This document shows positions 11,634 through 22,932 of a DNA stretch of 64,000 nt, in pieces. Under the pieces are notes generated by a model. That model was not told the origin of the DNA and did not search any database. It saw nothing but the letters and a program-made list of their open reading frames with translations. Origin of the DNA: Ectobius pallidus (lineage: Eukaryota; Arthropoda; Insecta; Blattodea; Ectobiidae); the NCBI GenBank assembly GCA_964059195.1, contig CAXKWD010000007.1, positions 23,075,023 through 23,139,022 on the forward strand. The letters are read 5' to 3'. Made by a program: the position numbers and the translations under genes. Numbering within the stretch: position 1 is the stretch's first letter; every line of letters starts with the position of its first letter.

Positions 11634-12775
11634 CTTTATTGTTCATTGAGGTTCTACATAGTAGAGTTCCTATTGAACATTGTCATAAATTTCCAAACAA
11701 TATGCTTCGCTTCAGGGAAGTTACAAATAGTTGTTTGGAGAGATTAAGTTCAAGTCGATCCCTTGTTCTAACAAGAAGAAAAGCATGTCAAGTTTATCTA
11801 TTAAAAACTATTAACAGGGTTAAAAATAAAAAATAAATAATATTATTGAAGTATGAAGTTATTTGGATTAAATTCATTCAAGGAATAATATGCATTAGTT
11901 ACTAGTACATGTCGTATAGTTCTACAGAACTTTATTTCGGACCAATTCTTCACCTCATGGGGAAGCTTATTGAATATTTTGATTCCCATAGCAATGGGAC
12001 TCATTGCTGTTATTTGAAGATTGTGTCTAGTTATTGCTATATTATTTGCTGTTCTTGTCTCATGGTCATGAATATCTTTATTTTTGTTGATATTTGGTTC
12101 ATTTGTTTTTATCAGTTTAAGTAACTCATATAAGTACATACCAGTCATAGTGAGGATATTATTGTTTTTAAAGATATTTCTGCATGAATGCCTTCTACTT
12201 AATTTAAATATAATTCGAAGGGCTCTTTTTTGTAATTTGAATATGTTTTCGCTTTCACTTGAATTCCCCCCAAAAATTATTCCATAATTTAGATGTGAGT
12301 AGAAAATTCCATAGTATATATTAATGATTTAATTGAGACTAGGTCTCTAATATTTCTTAACAGGTAGATGGTAGAGCTTAGGTTTTTACTTAAATGTATG
12401 CAATGATCTTTCCAGTTTAGATGAGTGTCAATATGGATACCGAGGAATTTGACTGAGCTTTCTAGCGTAATTTCTTTCGTACCTAGATTTAAAGTGGTTA
12501 GATGTTGGGTTTTACTATAGTGGGTGTTGAAATATATATTCTTTGTTTTACTCTCATTCATTGTTAAATTGTTACATTGAAACCAATGGTTCATGCTTTT
12601 TTCAATTTCTAAATAGTTGTTTTTTAGTTCAGTCACATTTCGTCCTGTTACAATTACGTTACTATCATCAGCATATATGACAAATTTCCCTTTATTTGTA
12701 CATGTTGGGAGGTCATTTATATATACCAAAAAAAGAAGGGGGCCCCTCCCACCCTGCGAAGTATTAGTAGAAAGT
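11633..12775 (-). mobile_element. 5'-truncated non-LTR retrotransposon (LINE)
   Basis: A minus-strand LINE 3' portion: part of the reverse transcriptase, the C-terminal region, about 210 bp of 3'UTR ending aataaagatt, and the (TTA)n tail at 11585-11632. The 5' edge at 12775 joins Helitron interior sequence abruptly. The insertion sits between the end of Helitron B and a headless third Helitron copy, which suggests it landed in that copy near its start. The left flank holds TATATAA, like the Helitron start. Confidence 0.7.
11843..12775 (-). pseudogene. LINE reverse transcriptase, C-terminal part with one frameshift
   Basis: The first block reads GPLLFLVYINDLP, then KFVIYADDSNVIV, which holds the YADD catalytic motif of reverse transcriptases (RT motif 5). 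Further on are LGIHIDTHLNWKDH and then, after a frameshift near 12290, YGIIF, KLQKRALRIIF, GIKIFNKLP and AYYSLNEF before the stop. This order (palm YADD, LGxxxDxxLxWxxH thumb block, YGIxFWG block, GIKxxNxLP) is typical of CR1/Jockey-type LINE polyproteins. The endonuclease and most RT fingers are missing. About 11 residues at the start of the longest open frame come from neighbouring Helitron DNA. The clade is uncertain. The fragment is non-functional. Confidence 0.75.
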
Positions 12776-13000
12776 GGGGAAGTAACGCGGTCAACATTAG
12801 AATTCAAACAAATCAGTCCTTCCCTTCATAATTATATAATTTCTGAGAATATTATATTGAAAAAAATGAAATGCTGTTCAGTTCACATGACAACAGTGTA
12901 TTGTTTACTCTGATCACATAGGGCTTTGTCAACTATATAATGCTGGACTTTAACGAATTATGATTCCATCGACGTATACACTGGCGAAAATAATTACTGA
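12776..13000 (+). mobile_element. Helitron-like element, partial copy C
   Basis: From ggggaagtaacgcggtcaac onward it follows Helitron B almost base for base for about 220 bp, then diverges near 13000. The first roughly 110 bp and the 3' end are missing. It is closer to B than B is to A, which supports an original A-B-C tandem array later broken by the LINE insertion. Confidence 0.7.
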
Positions 13001-15054
13001 AAAATAATTACTAAACAAATGATACGAGGAAAAGGAATGCATTTTAGAATGCAGAGGCCACAAAAGCATTAAGATATAGGTTACACCGGTTTTCATTTTT
13101 ATCAAAATAATTAGATACATTTAAACATTCTAATTAATGAAAAAAAGAAACTAGCCTACCTTGTTTATTCCAATTCCAATTCTATAAATCAAATGTTACG
13201 TATGGCACACTACACTTATTACGGCTTCTACGTATCGGGAAACAAGTTTTAACGTTGTTATCTCGAATTCGATTTTTGTAACGATAAATATACTTTCTCT
13301 ACGGTACGTAGGCTTATAAGCGAGAATGTAAAAAATATACAGCGATACATTATCTTACAAATTAATACAAATGGAACGTAATAATAATATATCAGCCATA
13401 GCTAATAGGCTAATACATAACACTTATTACCTTAGAATTTATCACAGCCTATGTATGCAAATTCGAGAGTTGTCAATCCAATGAGATCTAAGCACAAAAA
13501 CTATACGCGAGATAGGTGTATGTTATCCTTATGAAGTAGGAAATGGGATAGCCTTGACCTTGTAGCCTTGTAGCTTTGTAGTTGGATTTCAGTATTTCCA
13601 AGTAATGATGAAATTTAATGCGCCTTGCACCAAAATAACAATTATGTCAAAATATCCAATAATACTGCGTGGGCATAAACTGTTTCCATTAGATTAAAAG
13701 GTTTATTGGAGCGTAGCGCTATTCTCCCTGAAAACATAACGTTTGAACCGCTTAATGTGGGTTGTCGACCAAGAGCTAAGCTACTCCTTATTAAGCTAAG
13801 CTAACTACATCTGAGCTAACTGCACCCAAGATAAGCTAAAGTTGGATGCCAACCAGAAACTAAGTAATGCTAATCAGTTGTTAGTGGTTTGTTGAATTGG
13901 GCCTACTGCATGAAGTTTCATTAGAAGACCCCGTACGTCAACTATCCTTTTTCACGAATTTTTATAAAAAAAATTAACTAACAGTTATTAAAAAAATTAA
14001 AACACAATTTTAGAACGGTAAGTAGAGGCTGCACAATGAATTATTATCGGTAAGGAGTATGAAATGATAAAGAACAACAATTTTGCACTGCAATATGCAG
14101 AATATCAATCAAAATCAGGTGCAAGTGGTGTAAACTTCCTCTGTTTCAGTGAGGTTCTACAAAGAAAATTTTTATCTTGTTCATTAAGTTAATCCTCATT
14201 TAAATTAGAACATATTACAAACAAAATTATGCAACCATTGTGAAATATTAACATTCCTATTTTATTTGCATGAAAACTTCCCTCTCCCTTAAAAGAACGA
14301 ACATTCATACATTATTAGCACTTTTTAATGGGATGGTATTAAGTTTCTAAGCATGGCAAAAGGTCACCAAAAAATTACAGTTTCCTTCTGCCCGTTCTAT
14401 GGGAAATCTTACTAAGAAAATGCAAAAATACGGCCTCTTAACTACGCAAGTAAATTTCCTTGCAAAATCATATAACATTATTTCTGTTGTCATTTACACT
14501 TTCAAAGCAAATGTTGGGGCAATACTACGAGTGAGGTATGAATCGTGAGACTATTCACTCCGGTTGGACTAATTGGAATACAGTTGAATTTTAATAAGTA
14601 TTTTGGCTAACATATTTAATTAAAATGTTACAATTTAAAGTATAACAGGAATTTACGTTTCCAGTAATTGAATTTATATAATTTATATCGATACAAACCC
14701 CATATGCTTCATTCAAGGGACAAATAATTATAACAAAAAACGAATTACTTGGAAGCTAAAATTAATGTTAAACAAAAAAATAGAGTTAATTAAATGTTAA
14801 TGTTAGATTTATATAAATAATTTTTGAAAATGAGATGTGTAAAAGATGAATTTCACCTATTCGCGGCTACTGCCGTATACATTCTGCATAAATACAAAAA
14901 TATAAAGATATTAGAGTAGGCCTAAGGCTTTGTGTTAAATTGAGAATTTTTACCATTTTCTACAATTGTCGTTTAAGGATACCAGGTCTAGTATCAAAAT
15001 TTCCCTCATGTATTCTATGCTTAGAGCCCACTCATGACTTTACTTGATGACTGT
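13001..15054. other. AT-rich sequence, nothing recognised
   Basis: No family signature on either strand. A patch at about 13780-13850 repeats variants of gctaagctaact, without a clear period. Confidence 0.5.
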
Positions 15055-15546
15055 AAAAATTGGGGAAATTGATACATTGCGACTCACCCGAGTCCCCCAC
15101 TCCTACTCTCAATCCCTCCCCTAGCGGTGACATTTGAACTACTAGAAGCGACGGTAGCGCCATCTCTTAGTGAACTGATGAAACATAAAAAATAAGTTGA
15201 TTCTTTTTTATTCTCTTCTGCTCTTCCTTTCCCGTCTCCTTCCTCTCTTCCTCTCACCTCCTCTTCACCCTACCTACCTATTTGAGACCTATTCCTAATA
15301 AAAAATTGGGGAAATTGGTACATTGCGACTCACCCGAGTCCCCCACTCCTACTCTCAATCCCTCCCCTAGCGGTGACATTTGAACTACTAGAAGCGACGG
15401 TAGCGCCATCTCTTAGTGAACTGATGAAACAGAGAAAATAATTTGATTCTTTTTTATTCTCTTCTTCTCCTCCTTTCCCGTCTCCTTCCTCTCTTCCTCT
15501 CACCTCATCTTCACCCTACCTACCTATTTGAGACCTATTCCTAATA
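15055..15546. repeat. 246-bp tandem duplication
   Basis: Two adjacent copies start at 15055 and 15301 (aaaaattggggaaattg). They differ at only a few positions across cgactcacccgagtccc, agcggtgacatttgaacta and the pyrimidine-rich cttcctctcttcctctcacc stretch. Such high similarity points to a recent duplication. Confidence 0.85.
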
Positions 15547-15554
15547 GTAAATTT

Positions 15555-15626
15555 TGGATCGACCGGGATTCGAACCCGGGACCCTAGCATTATAGCTAGG
15601 AGTCTTGACCACTACGCTAAGAGTGA
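15555..15626 (-). tRNA. tRNA-like sequence, probably pseudogene or SINE head
   Basis: On the minus strand it has a perfect box A (TAGCGTAGTGG) and a perfect box B (GGTTCGAATCC), a T-arm stem ccggg/cccgg and a strong anticodon-arm stem (cctag/ctagg). The anticodon loop would be 8 nt and the 5' seven bases (tcactct) do not pair with the 3' gtcgatcc, so a normal acceptor stem is missing. Functional decoding is therefore unlikely and I give no amino-acid identity. It lies immediately beside the 246-bp duplication. Confidence 0.5.
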
Positions 15627-15769
15627 ATGTTGAGCACTGAAGGAAGCCTTCGTATATTAGAGTTATGTCAGGGGGATTTCATGAGTTTTAACGCAAGAAT
15701 CGGTTTTTATAAGTAGTGTTGGTACAAGGGAATTTTCCTGCATCAATTAAGCCACATTTTATGTTATAA

Positions 15770-15925
15770 TACGGCGTTTTTTATGATTATGAAATATTAT
15801 GTATGGTACAATGGTATTTTTTGTATTGTGAAATAGCCTATTTTGTTGGAAGGGTCGTTTTTATAATTGTGGAATATTATGTGGAGGTGCAAGGGGCTTT
15901 CCTTATTGTGAAATATTAGGTGACA
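15770..15925. repeat. Diverged tandem repeat, about 40-55-bp units
   Basis: Four loosely similar blocks each contain tatgattatgaaatattatg or a variant (attgtgaaatagcc, attgtggaatattatg, attgtgaaatattagg) after a T-rich lead. Confidence 0.45.
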
Positions 15926-16395
15926 TATCAATTGCAATTATGCATTACCGGCGTTGAGCAACGGCTACAGGCATGAAGGTATGCGTTGCGGGGAAGCGGC
16001 CAGGCGAGTGGCGAGTGGAAAGGGGAGCAGGGTGAGTCGCAAAGTACTTACTTGTCAAAAATTGCTTTAAAACTAACTTATTAAATTCATTTGAATTGTT
16101 AACATCGCTGTGCATTTATTGAATCTTAATTTCAAACTACATTAAACTTTACTTTATATCTTTCTAAACACTCCTTATACTGTATTCTATATTAAAGACG
16201 TGTTTATGAACCAGTATATAATCTATTCGCTGACAGATTCTTTACAGCTTGAAGTAGATTTCACTGTTGACTGCACTTCTGTCATAACCTGTACGAAACT
16301 GCAAAAGCTATAGGCCTAATCAGGATGTCATAGAATTACATATATACCGTACATAATTAATTACCAGTGCTTTTTGTGAGATCGGCATAGCCTAC

Positions 16396-16503
16396 TTTTA
16401 ATAATTTCTTGTGTTATTATAGAAGATTTTACTTAATTATTTAGCTGAATTTTAATAATTTCTTGTGTTATTATAGAAGATTGTACTTAATTATTTAGCT
16501 GAA
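16396..16503. repeat. 54-bp tandem duplication
   Basis: Two nearly identical units start at 16396 and 16450 (ttttaataatttcttgtg). Confidence 0.85.
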
Positions 16504-17395
16504 TTTCAGTTTTCCTGGCTCTTGTGAGAAACGGAGAAATACAAAAGTATTGCAAGGGTTTACTAGTGAATTCCTAATTTCAGTATGAAAAATCATAGAG
16601 AAAATAGTTTTCTAAAGTAGATTGAAGAGTTCCATTTACACAGCAGGGTAAATACATATTTCATCAGAGAATCACAGCCACCAATTTTTTGCTTTATTTC
16701 TTTCTGTCTTGAAAGCTTTATGTTAGCTACAGTAACAATGTATGTAGTGATCAATAAGGTTTAGATTAGCAATGCCGTAACAGTATCAAGGAAACAATAA
16801 GTTTTCCCGTCATTGCTTGTGTTCTATTTTTCAGAGACTAGTGAAAAATATCCTTATCGCAGTTTCTTATTTCCTTCCTATGTCGCTTTTTGAACGTATC
16901 TTCCATCAGCTGGCTACTGCATTACCTTCATGCATCAAATTTTTTGTTTTCTTCTTTTTATTATTATGTTTTGTTTCGTTTCTTGGAAGAAAAGTGACAG
17001 GAACACAGACTACCTCTGTTATGGAGTCTTCATCTCTTCCTCACACCTGATTTATGTCATTATCTTCCCATGTTTTCTCTCAGAATGCAATAGAAGATTC
17101 CTTGAATTGTTTTAATGAAACTTCGTTGTATTGTCACCTACCACTCTATTATCATAGGTAACGTAAAAAATAATTTAGGCGAATATTATTTCAATACATT
17201 AAAAAGCATTTTAGCTAGTCTGTATATCTTTAAATCCACTATTATATCCACACTAGGAAATATGAGACCCCGACGGGAAATTCAGACAGACGTAAATATA
17301 ATCAAGAAATAAAGACAACTTTGCAGCAATTGGCCTTAGACAAGGTTATATGAAGTATCAAGGAATATGCAAGACGCTTCTCCAAAAACTAAAAG
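16504..17395. other. No supportable gene
   Basis: Three short overlapping open frames (16817-17312) have no domain signature. The sequence is otherwise featureless apart from a T-rich patch near 16940-16980. Confidence 0.45.
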
Positions 17396-17827
17396 ACTAT
17401 ACTTACTCACTTACTTACTCACTTACTTACTCAATGACTAAAGAGAATCCTAAGCAAGCTACGGGAATATTATCTACCTTAAGGAACCAGAAAGTTCATT
17501 GCTGAGCTCACATGAGCTCGCCATTCAAGCCTATTCTGTGCTAACTCCACCCATCCGTCGCAAATCCTACTTTCCTTAAATCTATCCTAATATTGTTCTC
17601 CCACCCTACGTCTAGGTCTTCCACGTGGTCTTTTCCCGTCGGGTCTCTCAGGCAATACTTTTTAGATATATCTTTCCTCCCCATGCGTGCAACATGTACA
17701 GCCAATTTCATCCTCCGTGATTTAATTACCCTTACTATATTCGGAGAAGGGTACAGGTTATGAAGCTCGTCGTTTTTCATTTTCCTTCAGTCTCCATTTT
17801 CATTTCTCTTAGCTACAATATTGTCCA
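17396..17827 (-). pseudogene. LINE ORF2 C-terminal remnant, second copy
   Basis: The minus strand reads LHNLYPSPNIVRVIKSRRMK, then AVHVARMGRKDI. This is a decayed form of the C-terminal block (LYSSPxIxRxIKSRRMRWAGHVARM...RPRRRWEDNI) found at the end of many insect LINE endonuclease/reverse-transcriptase polyproteins. A trace of the last motif survives as GWENNIRIDLRKVG. The 3' end, at the left, has an (ACTT)n-type tail at about 17398-17432. The copy at 2092-2490 is homologous. The catalytic domains are absent. The left flank of Helitron D abuts its right edge. Confidence 0.7.
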
Positions 17828-19138
17828 TCTATAATAATAAAAATCAATTGCCAAAATGTATGTTTTCACATCACTTGAGAATGGCTCGACCGATTTGGCT
17901 GATTCTTTTTTTGTTGTGTTTGTAATTGTCAGGACAATTGTAAGAACGAAAATTTTTGGAAAATCCATGGGAAAAGTCGGAAATGTGAAATGATACTCAG
18001 TTTGAGAGTTCTGCTGTCACATGTTTTCATAACAAATTAGAAGTGTGACAAAAGAAGTGTGACAATGGCACAGTTAGAGAGTTCTGCTGTCACATGTTTT
18101 CATAATAAAAAAAGTGTGTCTTGCAACCAAGCCAAATCGAAAATGTGTATGTACTTGTGTGGGTTATGTATGTTCCCTATACAAATCTACATTTATTGAT
18201 CAATTTGCACGGAATTTTGCACACATACGCAGTTAAGCCCGAGAAGTAACGCAATCAACATTAAAATTCGAACAAGCCAATCCTTCCCTTGAAAATTTAT
18301 ATAATTTCAGAAAATATTATACTGAAATAATGAAATGCAATTCAATTATCATGACAACAGTGTATTGTTTACAGTGTTCACACAGGGCTTTTGGAACTAT
18401 ATAATACTGGGCTTTAACAAATTCTGATGCTATCGATGTTATATGCTACATTTGTGAAAATAATTCTTGAAGAATGAAGTCCACGAAAATAAAGCACAAA
18501 GTGATGCAGTCAAATAACTTTCTCTACCCTCGACACAGAAAATATTTTCTCAGTCCACATTTTGATGTAGAATAAGCGGTAGTATTGCAGGGACAGCTTA
18601 AGGGTTTGCCATTGAGTATGCTATATCAGAAGTCGGTAAAATAATCCTATCCACTGATACGTTATTCATAGCTGTAGGCTTTGTATTAGTTGAGAAACAG
18701 AGATGTTTATCAGACGCCCTGGGACATTTTTATTATATTATTTCCCAGGTTTTTGGGAATGAAAGTATGAAAGTAATATTGAATTTCTTTTTTATTTCAG
18801 CCCCGAAACGTTTGTATGGTAATATGAGAGTGAGAAATAAAATTTTCTGTCAAGACAATACAATCTTATGTAACCGGAATTTTTTTCTTCTTATTTGAAC
18901 CCCTCCCAGGCATGGTGTGTAGAAGCAACGGGCATTCGATATCCTCTATGAGCCATAAAAAGCTATATCCAGCTTTTTTCTGAGGGAATAGTTTGAGTGT
19001 GATATGTCGTTCTTTCTCATTTCAAATTCTACATACATATTATATAAGGACCTAGAGTTTCAAAATAGAAAGTCCTTCATAAATTAATTTCAATACATAA
19101 AATACAAAACCCGGGCGACGCCAGGCCTTTTAAGCTAG
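17828..19138 (+). mobile_element. Helitron-like element, copy D
   Basis: A TC start (tctataataataaaaatc) follows an A at 17827. The 3' end is the hairpin cccgggcgacgccaggcc and CTAG at 19135-19138, followed by T. From about 18120 onward it aligns with Helitrons A and B. The first 290 bp are different and contain two copies of gagagttctgctgtcacatg (about 18003 and 18076). The 5' part may therefore belong to a variant or be a chimera. It has no Rep/helicase gene. Confidence 0.65.
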
Positions 19139-20364
19139 TTAATTATAAAAATATTAGCCAACGATAAAATAACTGGTATATGCCTCTAATATCGATTTCC
19201 GAATTTAGCTTTCATCAGGAGAAAACCGTATTACCTTCATGCATCAAACTGGTATTCTTTCTTTCCTTTATTATCTTTGTTGTTTGTTACTTCAGAGAGT
19301 AAGACATAGGTCTCCTCATTTTTCTAGCTCTCTTAGAATCCCTCTCTTCTGTTGCTCGACGTGATATGTAGCCGAACACTTTGTCAACTGGTCCGCATTG
19401 TTTTCGGCGTCGACCTGGCTGCGCTATTCCCCATAGAATCTGACAATCGCTGTTCTGTAATCGGCTGGAACTGCATGTCCCTGTGGGATGAAGAGAGAAA
19501 GAGAAGAAACCAAAGGAAACGGACGACCAAGAAAAGATAGGGATTAATCCAAACTCTGTTTGGTAGAGCGAATGTTTTTATCTGACCTTAGTCGGTGGTG
19601 ATAAAAATAATTGGAAAAAAGTCTTCTTTGTGCGGCTTTAAGTCTCTTTAACGTCCAAGTAAACTGATAATGTGAAAAGGCTAATATCGTTCCTTACGAT
19701 ATTCAGTATTTATAAACTGTGAAATTTCATTATCTAGCTTATAAATGTATTCTATTATGTTAAATGCAACAAATAATCTCAATATAACACAATAACTTTC
19801 AATACAGGTAAAACTATAGACTAAATTTGTTTTAATATACCAATAGTTAATCAATAATTAATTCAATATCTAATAGGGTAAAACACAAACATATAAATTA
19901 ATTTTTCTTCACTTAATTCTAAAAATACACGATTTAAGAGCGATCTACTTATCTTTAGTACAGTCCATTTTCATGTATGGAATAAGTGAATGAGAAGCTT
20001 CAAAAACCTATTCTTTCTTCACTAATTTTGATTAGAAACGTCGTTAATAAAATTTAGCTACGTAAACCTCTTGACTATCCGTCTAAATTAATATTGTCAG
20101 AATTTAATGTAGGCCTACACAGTGTGTAGCAAAGATATAAATATATTTTAAGGTACAACACTACAAATTCAAGCTTTAGATGACATCCACATACATACGA
20201 TACAAGACGAAACCAAAAAATCCTATAATTGAGAATAAACGTTTCAAATCTGCAGGTCTAAAACACACCTCTAGTTTTGGTCCCTGATTATTCAATTCCA
20301 ATGATAAAAATAACCCTGAAATAATTAATCAGAACACTTACAGACTTAATAAAATAATTAAGTA
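19139..20364. other. Unassigned sequence with one short open frame
   Basis: The open frame at 19352-19540 (+) would encode 62 residues ending in a basic tail (KRRNQRKRTTKKR). Its base composition is richer in GC than the flanks, but I recognise no family and see no upstream or downstream exon. The remainder is AT-rich and featureless. Confidence 0.3.
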
Positions 20365-20575
20365 GTGAGGTAGACCATTAGGGCAATCAGTCATAGGAGA
20401 GAGATTCCATCTGGCGCTGTGAATTGAACTCCGGCTTAGCTCAGTTGGTAGAGCATTGGCGCGAATAGAGAAAGGTCCTGTGTTCAAGTACCAGTGTCGG
20501 AGGTATTTTTCTCCTATAATATCCTCATGTAATGTCCAACAGAGACAATAATCTGTGGTTCATGAATGTTTATAT
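20365..20575 (+). mobile_element. tRNA-like repeat (SINE), copy 1
   Basis: The unit runs from gtagaccattagggcaatc through a tRNA-like core to the tail ending in tctgtggttcatgaatg. The same unit lies on the minus strand at 50690-50945. The core at 20429-20502 has a complete 7-bp acceptor-like stem (ctccggc with gtcggag, one G-T pair) and a strong box A (ttagctcagttggtagagc). Its box B (gttcaagtacc) is degenerate and the T stem is broken. A deleted fragment of the same repeat lies at 22280-22335, on the other side of the hAT element. Confidence 0.6.
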
Positions 20576-20646
20576 ATCTATCTATCTATCTTGAATGTTA
20601 ACTGTACAATAACAGTGGGAGCCCGGTCACAAAAATAACTAATTAG

Positions 20647-22224
20647 TAGGGACCGGATTCTTAGGTTTTTACCTATTTTTTCCTTACTTCCAAAACAAAA
20701 AGCGCTCATACACTTTTTTGTATCATGTCCATATGATTCACTCACATTAATTCTGTGGTACCTAAAAATACCTAAATGGGGTATAAAAACCTAAATATAC
20801 CTAAACGGGATATAAAACCTAAAATATATAATTTAGGCTCCTTTTTTGCCTTTTTTTGTTTGTCAGTTGAGAAATCGATATTTTGCGGGGAAAGAATCAT
20901 TTTTGTCGGGTAGAAATTAATACCACCAGCGTTTCATTCAACCCATTGTCGTCTAGGATGGACAGTATCAAGAGAGGAAAAGAGTACCGGCGTATTCCTT
21001 TTAAAATATTCGTACGAACAACCATTGTTGCCGTGTATGAACAAGGATATAGATTTCTGTTTTAAAGCGCTTGTTTTTTGTTTGCCTTTAATACTGCCCT
21101 GTTATTAATACTGAGTGGTCACACCGTGAGTTTTAAGAAGACGTATTAATTATTCCGAAACAAATGAAATCGAGTTTATTACGGCAGTGGATTGGCGACG
21201 ATCTGAATTTCACTACAGATGGCAAATTAATAGCCTAATTTGTAAAGCCTGCCGGAAACACGTATTATTTACCTTTCTAGAAAAGGGGGAAGTTTTTGTC
21301 CCTAGTTGATCTGTTATGCGGATAGCATGCGTAACAACAGAAGAAAGGAAAATAATCAGTTTCACACATAGGCGTAACCAGGCCGACCATATGGGGGGGG
21401 GGTTATAACATCCGCGGGGTCTGGGGGGTATGGAATAACCCCCAGGGAGAGGGGGGTCCGGGGGTCCTCCCCCGGAAAATTTTAAAAATTAAGATTCAAA
21501 ATAACAAGTTTTAAGCTTCCGGGGGTCCTTCCCCGGAAAATTTTAAAAATTAAGACGCAAAATAACGAGTTTTAAGCTTCCGGGGGTCCTTCCTCGAATA
21601 ATTTTAAAAATTAAGACGCAAAATAACGAGTTTTAAGCTTCCCACGCTTTATACTTGTATTAGGTAATTTATGGGAAGACTTAAAAAATTATACAATTTT
21701 CCTTTTTTTAATCAATGGGGGGGGGGTTCAAACCCCCAAACCCCCCCCCCTCGATACGCCTATGGTTTCACACTAACCACATCCAACCTTAAAGTATTTT
21801 ACTCACTGAATTAGAAGCATCGGATTCGAATCTTGAGAAGGATATTGTATAGATACAGTATTAACTAATGAGTATGAGATAACAGGAATAACTTCCCAGT
21901 TGAGAATCTTGAAAGGTATTTAGTGATATACTGTAACCAGGAAATGTGAGGCAATTTTATTTTCACTGCTTCTTTTGATTGTTTATGCTCTCTTTCTTCA
22001 ATTTATAATATTGTCTTAAAGCAAGTTTACACAAATTTAAGTCAATTTTGTTAAGTTAAACTTTACAAGAATTATGTATTCAATCCTATGTAGCACATTC
22101 AAATTCATTAAACCAATTATTCTACCCGAAAACGATATTTTGGACAAAAAAACCTAAAAAAAACTATTTCACCTAATGGAAAACCTAAAACAGTGTTTTT
22201 AAAAACCTAAATATCCGGTCCCTA
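20647..22224. mobile_element. hAT-type element, 8-bp target duplication, carrying a nested element
   Basis: The terminal inverted repeats are TAGGGACCGGAT at the left and its complement at the right, followed inward by tttaggttttt-like sequence. The 8-bp duplication ctaattag flanks both sides (20639-20646 and 22225-22232), diagnostic of hAT-class insertion when combined with these ends. The total is 1578 bp, of which 398 bp are a later insert (21367-21764). No transposase is recognisable; the 60-codon open frame at 20883-21065 shows no hAT dimerisation motif. A relative sits at 33400-34068. Confidence 0.8.
21367..21764. mobile_element. Nested element with 8-bp target duplication and G/C-run interior
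   Basis: The ends CATAGGCGTA and TACGCCTATG are perfect 10-bp inverted repeats, flanked by gtttcaca on both sides (21359-21366 and 21765-21772). The interior has G-runs near 21394 and 21715, C-runs near 21741, and three 61-bp direct repeats at 21458-21640 beginning ccgggggtcc. No coding frame. Layout and target length recall the element at 55849-56305. Confidence 0.8.
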
Positions 22225-22279
22225 CTAATTAGTGTGACTCACAGTACTGCATAGCCTTTGACATAACTTGTCTGTCTGT

Positions 22280-22335
22280 GAGGTAGACCATTAGGGATTT
22301 TTCTCCTATAATATTCTCATAATATTCTAATTAAG
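22280..22335 (+). repeat. Internally deleted fragment of the tRNA-like repeat
   Basis: gaggtagaccattaggg joins directly to atttttctcctataatat, skipping the tRNA-like core present at 20365-20575. Confidence 0.6.
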
Positions 22336-22349
22336 TTTGTTATATAAAA

Positions 22350-22812
22350 ATTTAGTCCACCGCTGTGTGCAGGGAACGCGTTCGCTCCTCTCACGCAGCG
22401 GGTCCGGGTTCGATTCCTGGTCGGGACAAGTTACCTGGGTGAGGTTTTTTCCTTATCTGTGAGACAAATTTCAGGTAACTTTAGCCCTTGTGGTCCCCGG
22501 ATATCATCTGGCCGCCATTGCCGTCATTATCATCTTCATTCCATCCTCGCCTTGCTCGGAGTGAGTGTGTGTGTGTGAATGGTATGTCGCGTCCTATATG
22601 TTCGTGTTGTCTAGGAGGTGGCCCCGGCATTGGGCTGATCACTCATCCGGTGAAGCCCTCCTTGTCCTTGTCTGGTCAAAAAAGTATATCTGTGTTGTGA
22701 TCCATAGTTCATTCCTCTCCCGACAGGTCGCGGCCCGGCAAGGCCCAGGCGGCTCGGTCCACATAAAGGTCCCTTTAAGGGAGAGGTAAACTACGAAAAA
22801 ATAAATATATAT
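22350..22812 (+). mobile_element. Long tRNA-derived SINE, fullest copy
   Basis: The head carries a box-B-like block (gggttcgattcc) within a tRNA-like stretch at 22355-22430. A conserved body follows: gttacctgggtgaggttttt, gtggtccccggatatcatct, catcctcgccttg, a GT run, ggcattgggctgatcactca and agggagaggtaaa. An A-rich tail closes it. Copies lacking the head lie at 8153-8435 (+) and 55425-55765 (-). No protein is encoded; the open frames are shadows. An aaattta-type duplication may flank it but is too short to rely on. Confidence 0.8.
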
Positions 22813-22932
22813 ATATATAAATTTAATTTTCAAATTTCCTTCTTATTTTAAAAAATTCCATCAAATTGTTATTGTAAAGGAATATAATTTATTGTTTCTT
22901 TGCTTAAAATTATTTTCAATTATATTTATATA

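Noticed and set aside
15555..15626. Functional tRNA gene
   Set aside because: Both promoter boxes are perfect, but the acceptor stem does not pair and the anticodon loop is 8 nt, so I call it tRNA-like.
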